From positions 4,149,256 through 4,213,255 of the forward strand of contig CM067522.1 of the NCBI GenBank assembly GCA_034509495.1: a DNA stretch of 64,000 nucleotides, written 5' to 3'. This DNA comes from Acestrorhynchus altus (taxonomy: Eukaryota > Chordata > Actinopteri > Characiformes > Acestrorhynchidae). Shown piece by piece: positions 23,831-35,400 of the stretch (positions are counted from its first letter, which is position 1; every line of letters starts with the position of its first letter). The notes under the pieces are model-generated. The model ran no database searches, was not told the DNA's origin, and saw only the letters and a list, made by a program, of their open reading frames with translations. Made by a program: the position numbers and the translations under genes.

Positions 23831-25878
23831 TCATTTTAAAAATACTTTTTCATCAGTTTGTGAAGTATTGCTGGCTCCCTCTATGACAGTCACCATCCTC
23901 TCCACCAGCCCCAGCAGAGCAGAAGTAGACTGCTGCATATGCAGCAGCATCCTTTCCTCTCTCTCCTCAGCTCTGGCATCCGCTCTCTCCATGTACTCAA
24001 GGACGTCCTGGATCTCTTTCCCTAAAAGAAGTAACAGCCAAGATTTAATTCAAACTAGTGTCAATCTTCAAGTGGTTGTGCTTTTGGGTACATAATGGGA
24101 TAAACTGACCATGGCATAAAAGAAACACACATACTTCTGCTTTTCTTTGGTTGCTTCTGTGCCTCAGTGTCCTCCTCAGCATCAACACTGCATTCTGGTC
24201 CAGTGTCCAATGACTCTAGGCTGAAACTATGGTCATTGATGTCCAAAGGCTCTAAAAGAAATATAAAGTCACAGCAAATGTGTTATTCTAATTATTAGTT
24301 CTTGTATGATTACTGTTATTATTAGTTCTTTTATGATTACTATTATTATTAATATATTAGTGACTGTATGATTACTGTTACTATATTATTGTATGATTAC
24401 TGTTATTATATTAGTGACTATGATTACTGTTACTATATTAGTTATTGTATGATTACTGTTATTATTAGTGACTGTATGATTACTGTTACTATATTATTTA
24501 TTGTATGATTACTGTTATTATATTAGTGACTGTATGATTACTGTTACTATATTGTTTATTGTATGATTACTGTTATTATATTAGTGACCATTATTACTGT
24601 TACTATATTAGTTATTGTATGATTACTGTTATTATATTAGTGACTGTATGATTACTGTTATTATATTAGTTATTGTATGATTACTGTTATTATATTAGTG
24701 ACTGTATGATTACTGTTATTATATTAGTGTCTGTATGATTACTGTTACTATATTAGTTATTGTATGATTACTGTTATTATATTAGTGACTGTATGATTAC
24801 TGTTATATTAGTTATTGTATGATAACTGTTCCTGTATTAGTTATTGTATGATTACTGTTATTATATTAGTGACTGTATGATTACTGTTATTATATTAGTT
24901 ATTGTATGATTACTGTTATTATATTAGTTATTGTATGATTCCTGTTACTATATTAGTTATTGTATGATTACTGTTATTATATTAGTTATTGTATGATTAC
25001 TGTTATTATATTAGTTATTGTATGATTACTGTTATTATATTAGTTATTGTATGATTACTGTTATTATATTAGTTATTGTATGATTACTGTTATTATATTA
25101 GTTATTGTATGATTACTGTTATTATATTAGTTATTGTATGATTACTGTTATATTAGTTATTGTATGATTACTGTTATTATATTAGTGACTGTATGATAAC
25201 TGTTCCTGTATTAGTTATTGTATGATTACTGTTATTATATTAGTGACTGTATGATAACTGTTCTTGTATTAGTTATTGTATGATTACTGTTATTATATTA
25301 GTGACTGTATGATTACTGTTATTATATTAGTTATTGTATGATTACTGTTATATTATTGTATGATGTTATAACTGTTATATTAGTGACTGTATGATTACTG
25401 TTATTATATCATTGTATGATGTTATAACTGTTATATCTCTGCGTTCAGTATTAGATGATGTACCCTCAGTTTTGGCCGCAGTGGGAGGTGATGGTGATGG
25501 AGATGGTGATGGTGATGATGGTGATGGAGGTGGTGGTGGAGATGATGGGCTGCTAAGCTCCAGCGCCGCCGTAGCCGAGTTCAGCGCCCCGGTCACGTGT
25601 CCCGCAGGTCCGCTGCCCAGCACAGCGTCCAGCACAGCGTCCAGCCGCGCGCCCCGACGCTCTCTGCGCTCCTTCTTCAGCTTCTTCACTTTGTTGATCA
25701 CTTGTTCTTTGGTTCGAGCGAAGCCCGCGCTCGCCAGCTGCTCCGCCAGCTCTCCGTACAGCCCGTCCTTCCTGCTGCTGCCGCGCAGCTTCTGCTGAAA
25801 GGCCGGAGAGCCCCACGCCGACAGCAGACAGCGCGTCTCCTCGGCCGACCACTGCACGACCTTCGGGCCCGCCGCCAT
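23831..25878 (-). CDS. Myb/SANT-like DNA-binding domain protein, three exons
   Basis: Exons on the minus strand are 25878-25464, 24251-24135 and 24021-23831. All borders are GT/AG and phases are 1 and 1, giving 240 residues. Residues 8-78 form a Myb/SANT-like trihelix domain: W10, W22 and the block YGELAEQLASAGFARTKEQV lead into the basic stretch KKLKKERRERR. Residues 109-132 are a Pro/Ser-rich linker encoded by a GGTGAT-type repeat. Exon 2 is acidic (DAEEDTEAQ) and ends in a basic PKKSRRK, a possible nuclear localisation signal. Exon 3 gives a charged coiled-coil-like helix (VLEYMERADARAEEREERM). This layout resembles MSANTD and Harbinger-derived Myb-like regulators, so a nuclear DNA-binding role is inferred; I cannot name an orthologue. 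Intron 1 is almost wholly a minisatellite. Confidence 0.82.
24284..25437. repeat. 29-bp minisatellite filling intron 1 of the Myb/SANT-like gene
   Basis: About 40 copies of a unit reading TTAGTTATTGTATGATTACT then GTTATTATA, with GTGACTG and TTATTG subtypes that partly alternate. Intron 1 spans 24252-25463, so only about 30 bp at each end, carrying the splice signals, is not repeat. Confidence 0.95.
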
Positions 25879-25985
25879 CGGGAGCTGTCGATGGAAACGG
25901 ACCGCAGGGCTCCAGGTGTTTACCTGCTTCTTCTCGGAGGCCGCGAGCGTAAGTTATGCACACACGACTTTTATCGCCCAAATCT
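25540..25985. promoter_or_regulatory. CpG-rich first-exon/promoter region of the Myb/SANT-like gene
   Basis: A dense cluster of CpG dinucleotides covers exon 1 and about 100 bp upstream of the start codon at 25878, in contrast to AT-rich flanks. It is consistent with a CpG-island promoter. Confidence 0.55.
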
Positions 25986-26424
25986 GCGACATCCACAGAT
26001 TAACCGACGATCTATAACAAAACAAATCAACTCTTTACCTCAAAGAACACCAACGAAACAGTCAATGACCAAAACAAACTCCACACTGAACCTGCCTGCA
26101 CCACCGCTCTGCTCCAGCAGGCGGCAGCAAAAAAACCGGCCCTCACTCTGACCACGCCCACAGTTACTGTTATGATGACTGTTTTTAATGTCATAACGGT
26201 TATAACTGTTTAGTATTCAGAAGTGTTTTCTTTTTGGATGAATGTCTTTATTGATTGGCTTTATTGTGAGGGATTCTTTGGGAAATGAAGGTTCCAGCAG
26301 CTGCACCAATACAGTACACACAGAGCCCTTATGATCAGAGTGTAATGTACACTCTGGTTGGGATGAACTTCAATAATTAAACATAGGAATATGAAATCTA
26401 GGCTGTCAGATGGCAATTACATAT

Positions 26425-26690
26425 ATTGCCATCATCACAATCTACTTGTATAGAGCTTTTTACAACTGATGAGGTCACAGAGCAGCTTTACAGAAATCAA
26501 AAATAAAAAAAAGGATGAAAACATGAAAAAAGGAAAGACATAAACCCCCCACTCAGCCAAAGTGTGACTGGAAAAAACTGGAGGAAGAACCCTTTAGAGA
26601 AACCAAGCTCACAAGGGGGGAACCCTCCTTCTCTGGTCAAACTACTACTACATAGTTAGGAGGGCACTGGCCACCACATGTCTCTCTATA
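26425..26690. repeat. Short dispersed repeat, copy 2
   Basis: GTCACAGAGCAGCTTTACAG, then an A-rich block, CTGGAGGAAGAACC, CTCACAAGGGGGGAACCCTC and TGGTCAAACTACTACTACAT. This is the most complete of three copies of one family in the window. Confidence 0.7.
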
Positions 26691-26769
26691 TTATATATTC
26701 TTTATATTTAGTTTTTTTCTTATGTAGTATAATTATCTTATCTTTCTACTCTTTTCTGTGCTGCTGCTG

Positions 26770-26832
26770 GAACCTTAATTTCCCTGAGGGAACCCTCCCA
26801 AGGGATCAATAAAGTTCTATTCTGTTCTATTC
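26770..26832 (+). repeat. LINE 3' end with short tandem tail
   Basis: CCTTAATTTCCCTGAGGGAA is followed by GGGATCAATAAAGTTCTATT and a TCTATTCTGT-type tail. This is the typical 3' terminus of fish non-LTR elements that end in a short repeat instead of poly(A). Confidence 0.6.
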
Positions 26833-26904
26833 TATATGTCTGCTGGAATACTCAAGACAACTTCATTATCTTGAGTATAGATATCTTCATTATCATATTG
26901 GAAA

Positions 26905-27126
26905 GTGGCCAGCAAACATGTAGACCACCTTTCAGATATTAGTTGGGTGGTGGTGGTAGATCTTCTGGTATGGTTGTATGAAACCATGTTGCTGGAGTAT
27001 TTACACAAATGTCACCGCTTGGATGCGGACAGCCTGCAGACAAATGAACCACTGCCCCATTTTAACCACACTGAAGTGTTGAGGAAGGACAATACAGAGG
27101 AGCTCTTCCTCAAACATATTCAATGA
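26905..27126 (+). other. Unrecognised 73-codon open frame
   Basis: It starts MASKHVDHLSDISW and ends EELFLKHIQ, with an AATAAA hexamer about 14 bp after the stop. The composition is protein-like and not repeat-derived, but I recognise no family, splice sites or promoter. It could be chance or part of a decayed retrocopy. Confidence 0.2.
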
Positions 27127-27838
27127 TTCTGAATAACAATAAAGCATATGAAATACAGGGTTTGATTACAGAGATTGCACAATTGCATAACCAACTATAT
27201 TTAGGGGAGGCTTTTTCCACACAGGTGATTTTTTTTTTGTCAGGTTGTTCTTCAATAAATGATCATTTAAAACTGAAGTTTCCTCAATATCTCACACTCA
27301 ATTTTTCATAAGAAGCTGAAACTAACATATTTGCTAAATTTTTCCAAAAAAAAAAAACAGATTTATTTGTTCTACAAAACAATTACATGAAAGGAAAAGA
27401 TACAAATAAAATCTGCATGTTTTGTCATTTTTTTAATTAAAAATAAAGGCAAATTACATTTCAAGTTTCACACAAAAGAAAGGATGTCATTTATTGTAAA
27501 AAGTGTGTTGATAGAAAGTGCACACATTTATAGAGCGTGTTTAAAAGAACTTCTTTATTAGAGCTAACTGCTATTATTTACAGATCTGATGAGTAACAGC
27601 GCCACCTGTAAGCTTCATTTTTAATTAAAATCAAATTTAATGAACTGATGACTGATGACTGCTACAACGGAGTAGTTTGAGACAGCTGTACATGAGCCTC
27701 TCAGTAATAACTTGAAGCACTTTGACGAACAGGTGCCAAGACAAACATTTGTTTGGTGTGATGTAACAATACAGACTTAGAATCTAGTACTTTGTTCACC
27801 TGTATGAAGCATCTAGTGAACTATCATCTCTGGTTTAT

Positions 27839-28123
27839 TTGGCTCATCTGTTCTTTCTGGACTTCTTAAAAAATGTAGCTGCTTTCAAATATCTGGAGTG
27901 GCAGAAAGTTTGGTTGGTGACCTCCCTCATTGCACCCAAGCTTTGGCACAGATTACCTAGGTGGCTGGGTGCAGACAGGTCGCTAACAGAGGTCACGAAA
28001 CTGACATACCATTCATTATATAAGGCTTTCGATAATAAACACTGCAGAGATCCACAATACTTCAGGGCCCACATGAGTTTACAATGTGTTGAGGTATTTC
28101 ACAAGCATAAAATGGAGGATTAG
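27839..28123 (+). other. Unrecognised 94-codon open frame
   Basis: It starts MAHLFFLDFLKNVAAF, contains LWHRLPRWLGADRSLTEVT and ends VEVFHKHKMED. The composition is protein-like; no family is recognised. Splice sites and polyadenylation signals were not found. Possibly a pseudogene fragment together with the frame at 26905-27126, which lies on the same strand. Confidence 0.22.
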
Positions 28124-29459
28124 TCTGTAAGGACGTCTTTTACCTGTCCTCATATTAGATAGGGCTCGACACACCAAAATATAGTTAACTGAGAAAAGTT
28201 CCTTTGCGTTAAAGGGGCTGGTCTGCTGTAACACCTGTAACACTTATAATAGTTTTTCTATTGTCTCTGAAGATTTTCTGTTAAAACACTAGAAACCCCC
28301 ACGTCCTGAAGGTGGGAGGACCATTTGAAAAACTACAAGCACTTTGGGGCCGACCCTTTTTAAAGTCTAATCTTAGACTGCAATGGCCCTTTTCTTGCAT
28401 TGTCTCCTCGTATCATTCAAGTCTGCAAGAAAGTGCTGCACTAAGACCAAGTGTCCCAACAACTCAAACACCAAAGCTGTGTTCAGAATTGTTCTCTACT
28501 ACATTTTGTTTTGTTCTATTTCAATGCTAAATGTTTTGTTCTATGGCCAATTCAAACCAAATAACTGCAAAAGAACATCGGGGTAAAGGAACAAATCAGT
28601 CTGGTATCTGAAATTGGCTTTCTTAGTTTACAATGGAAGATGATGGGCTAAATTTGCTAACAAACACTGGACAGGATAAAGACTTGTCACCAATATAATC
28701 TCCAAAAATAAAAGCCCAAAAATATCCTTTAATCTGCCCCAAACACATCCACATCATTAGTTTCACACAGACAATTATAAATAGATATATTTTTAGAACA
28801 CAGCATGGCTCACTTTAATCCATTAACACATATTTCTCCACAGAACTGAAAACTGGGGCAGTCAGTCTGAGTAACAGTTCCACTAAATTTTAGCTAAAAT
28901 AATAATAAAAAAAACAGACCATGCTGTTTACATCGTCTATACAGATTTTTGATATAATTAATAAATAAAATGTTTGGCCTGTATGCACAGCGAGGACATT
29001 GGTGACAAGCCAATTCCAGTGTTCATTTTCCATTCTACATTAAAGCATATCCAATTTTGTCAAACAATTCCACTCCATATATCCAACATTATAATTCTGC
29101 AAATCAAATCAATAAAAATGGGATGTTCTATTACATCCCTACAGCTTTGCCGTTTGCTGGGTCAGTGTGTCAGTCTTAACTCAAATTTGATAATTGTGGG
29201 CTTAAGCCTGGAAATATGACTGGTTATGCAAAATTCTCAGTTCCTTTGGTCCAAATGCAGCATTCAAAAATGGAGTGTTTTTGGATACATGACTTCAGTG
29301 TGAATACAAAAAGAGCAGTGTTTTGGTTCTCAGAACTGGGACTGAGAAGTATATCCAAGCTCAAATAATTCAATATTCTAGGTATAAAATGACTCCATGA
29401 CTCTGATGTAAATGTGTCCGAGGCACTGTTGTGTACCACATGTTTCAGTTCTTCTGATG
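28124..29459. other. carnmt1 3' UTR and downstream DNA
   Basis: AT-rich sequence following the carnmt1 stop codon on the minus strand. No AATAAA close to the stop was seen on that strand; the nearest hexamers are left of 27840. The end of the transcript is therefore undefined. No other feature was recognised. Confidence 0.4.
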
Positions 29460-32400
29460 TCATGTTGCCAATTCTTCTTTCTGTACCGAGTCATCCAGCT
29501 GGCTGTCTTTAGGCGATAAGGTGCCATTTGAAAGGTGGTTCATGGGTTTACGCACCACAAAGAAGACACAGTCATACAAGTACTTGAGCATGGAGCGATC
29601 ATTCTCTGTGTATGTGGTGAGCACCGACTCTTTCTCCATCTGAGCAGGAAAAAGAAGAAAAATCAAAAGATATTAAATAATATCTGATCTGTTCACTTGT
29701 GTGGCTAACGAGTAAAGGGAGCAAATTTATTTTTTGTTTCTGACACGAAGAGAAAAGGACAAAAATGTGTTCTATTAAATTACATTTTTGTCAGACTACT
29801 GACTACTGGATTAATAATCAATGAGAATAAATGTGGATTAGTGATGCAACAGGTTGTCAGTATTGCCGTACCTCCAGCTGAAATCCAAATTTCAAAAGAA
29901 CATCTTTAATATCTTCATAGCTCAGCTCGATTGATAATTCATTGGCCATATTTTCAAAATGGTAGAGAAGGGGACCTTAAACACAAACAAGATAAAATAC
30001 TTTTAAATACTCCATCTTACTGTAAATGTGAGACAACAGCCAACAAGAGTAAAGCAGAACTATGCTGGATTTACCCAAATTAATCCAAACACCACCAGGT
30101 TTAAGAATATTCCAGATGGTCTCTATGTAGTCTATGACGTTATGGGCAGTGTCAATAAAGAAGCAGGTGGCAACACAATCCCAGGTATCTGCAATAATAT
30201 AAAAGAACAGTTCAATGAAAAATGAAATGAATATAATGCATTACTTGCTCCAGATGCAGCAGATCATATACACGTTAGGTACTTGAAGTCTTCTATCGTT
30301 TGGAAGTGGACACACGGGGTTTAAAGTTGCTAACAAACACAGGACTTGGAACATCCCCGATCTCATGTCCGTAGACACACGTCTCTCAACATCTTAAAAC
30401 ACATGCAGCTCATCATTTGTTCAACACAGATGAGTGAAATGCAGTTTAGAACACAGGGAGACTTCATTTGATGTATTAAAAATCTAGCAGGATCATTTAT
30501 GGAAGTTCTAAAAATGTTGAGCAGTGGTGTTTCACATGTTTAAAGTAAGTTCCTTTTTTTAGAGAACCATAACATATGGCTTGATCTGCTAATAAGACAA
30601 TGACATCTGCTAGACCATTTAAGTGATTGAGTGGAAAAGGAAACTCTCTTAGGGAGATAAAGGGCATTTTCATGTGACTAATTTCCAAATTGAACTTAAG
30701 TGCACTAAACAGTTCACAATCAACGTGCACATCTTATTTGTGTAGTAAGTAAAGTGGAGAAGTGTGGAGTTGCAGCAGACGGATGTGTTTTCTGTGCACC
30801 TCTTACAGACTGAGACATCCAGAACAATGTACAGCCTTTTCAAATGGTAAGCTCTTCATTCCCATTATTCTCATAAGGGGCACTTAAACCTGAATCTGCC
30901 CACTAAATTGCACGTCAGTGTTTTCTTACTCACTTCAGCTGAGGAAGGGCTTGTTAATGAACTGGTCTAGATTTCCTCAAAACATTTGTACAAAGATGAC
31001 TCCACTGTAGAGCAAGTCACATCCTGCACACTCCTGACATGGAGACACTTAAAACCCATCCTGTTTAAGATTTATTTTTTAAGGCAAGAAAATACTACAA
31101 CACTTAGAAGACAGCAAAACCCCAGCATCAATGAAACACACTGACTGACCTGGGTCATTGTACACTTCCAGGAAATCCCCAGCCGTCATGGAAAAATTAG
31201 AATCTGCTGGAAGACTCTGGGGGTTGACGTCTGGGAAGGAGATGGGCCTCGTCTGATCAGCAGAAAGTTTGTTGTTGCTGAACTGGTGAACCCAGGGATA
31301 CAATGTCAGCACATTCTCCTCTTCACACCTGACGATGAAGGAGACAGGACAGATTCCACTTCAGTTTCTTCAGCATACCTAAAGTAAGCCAAGAATACCA
31401 GTAAACACCTTGTACAGGTGTACTGGGAGCTAGACTAGTGCGTTTAAATAAGCTGTCTCATACCCCAGATAATCCTTCACCACCTTTAAACCACATCGTG
31501 TCATGTTCAGGCCATGTTCTTCCAGAAGCCTATCATGACACCATTTACAAGGTGAAGCTCCAGTACCTGTTGAGAACGAAGTTGGAAGAGAAAAGCATGA
31601 AGAAACTCCACTCGTTTCCTTGGCAGGAGTAACCTAGACGGGCGATTTCCCATGCCAGCCTACCAAGACCGGCACCAGGTACCAGGATGTTGACCTCAGA
31701 GACGTTGCTGTAAAAAAAAAAGTATTATTCTTACTAACTTTTTTAAACAGAAACCTTTTCATACAGGCTGCTCACCTCTCAAAGATGGGCTCAAACATTA
31801 TAAACGGAAGAAAAAAGGTTGAATAAATGAAATGAGAACTATTTAATAAAAGTCTTAAAATAAAAAAAAAAAAAGATGAAAAATGTCAAAATGTTTCTGA
31901 AGAGTGTTGAACGAGACTGACTGCATAATGAAAGAAAAGGTTTCGTCAGCATTGCTGTAATTATACTGGGAATTTAGCAGAAAGCTGGGGTATCTCAGAA
32001 AGCAGCCCGTTCTTTAGCCATCTTAACAAATCGGAGATAAATTTCCTCAGTATTTACATGCTTCCAAATGCCACGATTTCAGCCTATTTCACTTCTAAAT
32101 ATTTGTGACTCAGATTAGGTGAGATTCACAATCCAAGCATTTCATTTTGTGCTGCGACATCGGTACACTTTCATTTCTGAAAGCAAGTTTATCTCTGGCC
32201 TGAGGAAACAGCAGACATCATTACATGGTCCAAATATTAATTTCAACATACATTCAATAATCAACCAAAATAAGAGAAGCAGCTCTGATTACTAGCCATT
32301 GTTTTTAACTGTGTTTACTGCTGAACAGAAGACTCTTGGGAAACTACATCACTTCCTACTTTTCAAACTTGAAAAAGTATTCATCCCCTTGACATTGTTC

Positions 32401-35400
32401 ATACCTCACATCCTGGAATTAAAATGGATTGAGGGATTGCATGATTTCATTTACAGGAGGTCTACAACTTTGAACATCTAGTGGGTTTTTTGTGAAGCGA
32501 ACAACAAATAGGACAAAATAACAAAACTTTAGTGTGAATAAGTATTCACCCCCCTAAAGCCAGTACTTTGTAGAGCCCCCTTTAGTGGCAATTTCAGCTG
32601 AAATTCACTATGAACCACATCTTGCCACTGGGATTTTTGCCCATTCCTCAAGGCAAACCTGCTGCAGCTCTTTCAAGTTAGATGGTCTTCAAGTCTGACC
32701 ACAGACTCTCAGTTGGATTAAGGTCTGGGCCATTCCAATACAAATCTATCAAAATGTATTTGTACAGCGCTTTTCATAACTGATGTCACAGAGCAGCTTT
32801 ACAGAAATCAAAAAAATAAAAAGGGAAACACCACATGAACAAAGGATAAGACAGCACCAAGGAAAAACTCCCTCAGAGCTGGAGGAAGAAATCTTGGAAG
32901 GAACAATAGTCACAAGGGGACCCGTCCTCTGGTCAAACTACTTATACATAAAATACATTTTACTCATTTCCCTTTAAATCACTGTAGCAAGTGTAACATT
33001 ATGCTTTGAGTCATTATCCTGTTGGAAGGTGTACCTTCTCAAATCACTGACAGACTGAAAGAACATGCTCAAGAACATCCCTGTATTTAACAAGATCTAT
33101 CTTCCCCTCGACTCTGACCAGTTTTCCAGTCCCTGCTGCTGAAAACATCCCCACAGCATGATGCTGCCACCACCAGGTTTCACTGTGGGGATGGTGTTCT
33201 TGGGGTGAGGAGATGTGTTTTGCACCAAACACAGCATTTTCCTTGATGGCCAAAAAGTTGCATTTTGGTCTCATCTGACCAGAGCACCCACATGCCTTTG
33301 GACAAACTCAAAACAAGCCTTCCCATTTTTGTCTGTCTTTATCTCGCCACTCTTCTATAAAACCCAGCTCTCTAGAATGTAAGGCTTATTGTGGTCATAT
33401 GGACAGATACTTCAGTCGCTGCTTGGGAACTCTGCAGCTCCTTCATGGTTACCTCTGATCCCTGTGCTGGCTCTCTGATTAACGACCTCCTTGCCCAGTC
33501 TGAGAGTTTTGGTGGGTGGCCCTCTTGGCAGGTTTGTTGTAGTACCATGTTCTTTCCATTTGCTGCTCTGGGGGATCATCAGAGATTTAGATATTTTTTT
33601 TATAACCCAACCTGTCTTGTAGTTCAAGCCTCTGCAGCCTTTCAGAAAAGGTGTGTATAAACCAACCAAGACCATGCTACACTTAGATTGCAGACAGGTG
33701 GACTTCATTTCACCAAGCATGTGACTTCTGAAGGTTATTGGTTGCACCAGAAATATTTAAGGGGCTTCCTAGCAAAGGGGGTGAATATGCAGGCATGTGC
33801 CAATTGTCAGTATTTTATTTCTTTTTTTTCCTCCTTTCACTTCACCAAATTTGTGCAGATGTAAAACAAAATATATGCAAAAAGGGGGTGAATACTTTTG
33901 CAAGGCACTGAATGTATGTGTATAATATATAATATCTACATCTGCAAACCTGTATACCTATTAGTATACATTACACAAAATGCATCAGTGACAATGCATA
34001 TACTTGGAGATCTACTCACCACTCGTCAGGTGGGAACTGTCTCTTTATCTCCTCTATGAGAGGAGTGTAGCAGGAGTCCCGCTCGGCTTTGCCTGCCTCA
34101 CTCCAATCACGCACAAACTGCTTAATGGTGGATTTTAGCTTGTCCATGTCAAACGTTGAAGATGGCCCAACTTTCCTTGCATTGTCCTACAAAGAGAAGA
34201 AAAAAGTCACAACCCTTTAACTTGGGTTAGTTTCTACAGAAAGAGAATGTAATAGGTCATTGTGTGACTGTGGTCTTGGTAAGGTTAAGCCTGAGTCATA
34301 TGTGTAGGTGACAATGGCAGAAATATTCTATACATTTATTAGAGTGTACAGCCTTATATAAGACTACAAACAGCTTATTGGACCAACTACATTTACATGC
34401 ACACTAATTAACACTTTAGTTGATTTTTGGCATTGATTGAAAAATGTAAACACAAATTATATCCCTGCCAAAATCCAAATGTGTATAACTGGGTAGCATT
34501 TACCCCAAAGCCTAAACTGTGGAGCACCCAAAGTGTGAAAACCACCTAAGATCCTATTCACACTTATTAACATGCTTTGTATCTGGATATACTTTGACCA
34601 TACTGTGTTTACACTCGTTACTAATGTGTCCCCACTATGATCAGATGAGATCCTGCATATATCAGTGAGTTATGGGCAGTTCATTGGTTGTCCTTCCTTG
34701 GAGCAGTTGGTACATACTGACCAACGCATTCCATGAACACACCACAAACCTGTTTTGGAAATGCTGTTCTTCTAGAGCACCGTTTTTCATCCTTGCTCCT
34801 AGAGGCACCTTCTCCTGTATTTTAGTCACTTGAATCAACTAATCAGTTGAATCAGTAACCAGTTCTATCAGAGTTTATGTGTTAAAGCAGAGAAAGTGCA
34901 GGACAGTGTGCCTCCAGGACAGGGTTGGTCCAATTCAAACTTGAGCCTTTTCCCCGATTCCAATTTTACAAACTTAGATTCCACCACTCCAATCAATGTT
35001 ATTCACTTTGCCTAACGGTGAATATTTAATGTTATGTTTGATCAGTGTAGGGTCTAGGCCAACATAGTGGGACCATTTAAGCTCTGTTAGGACACGCATG
35101 TGTGGATCCCTAAACTGACGTTTGTGTGACATCCTACTGCTTTTCCGTAACAAAAAGGCTAAAGGAAAGGAAGAGATGAAGAAATGTAAGGATAAAATTC
35201 TGCAGATAATTTTATAATGGTGTCACCACTCATATATCATGAAAGTGTTGCAAGATAAATCTATGCAGACTTATAAATGTTTTGGTTTGCTCCACATCTG
35301 AAAACTCAGGCTATTAAGTAGTTATAAATGTAGTGATGAAAGCATGTCTCCATGCATTTGTGATTTCAACATGACATCAGTTTCACCTACTTCCACTCCA

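Noticed and set aside
25391..26151. Plus-strand frames of 135 and 184 codons opposite the Myb/SANT-like exon
   Set aside because: Shadows of the minus-strand exon in CpG-rich DNA; no conserved motif.
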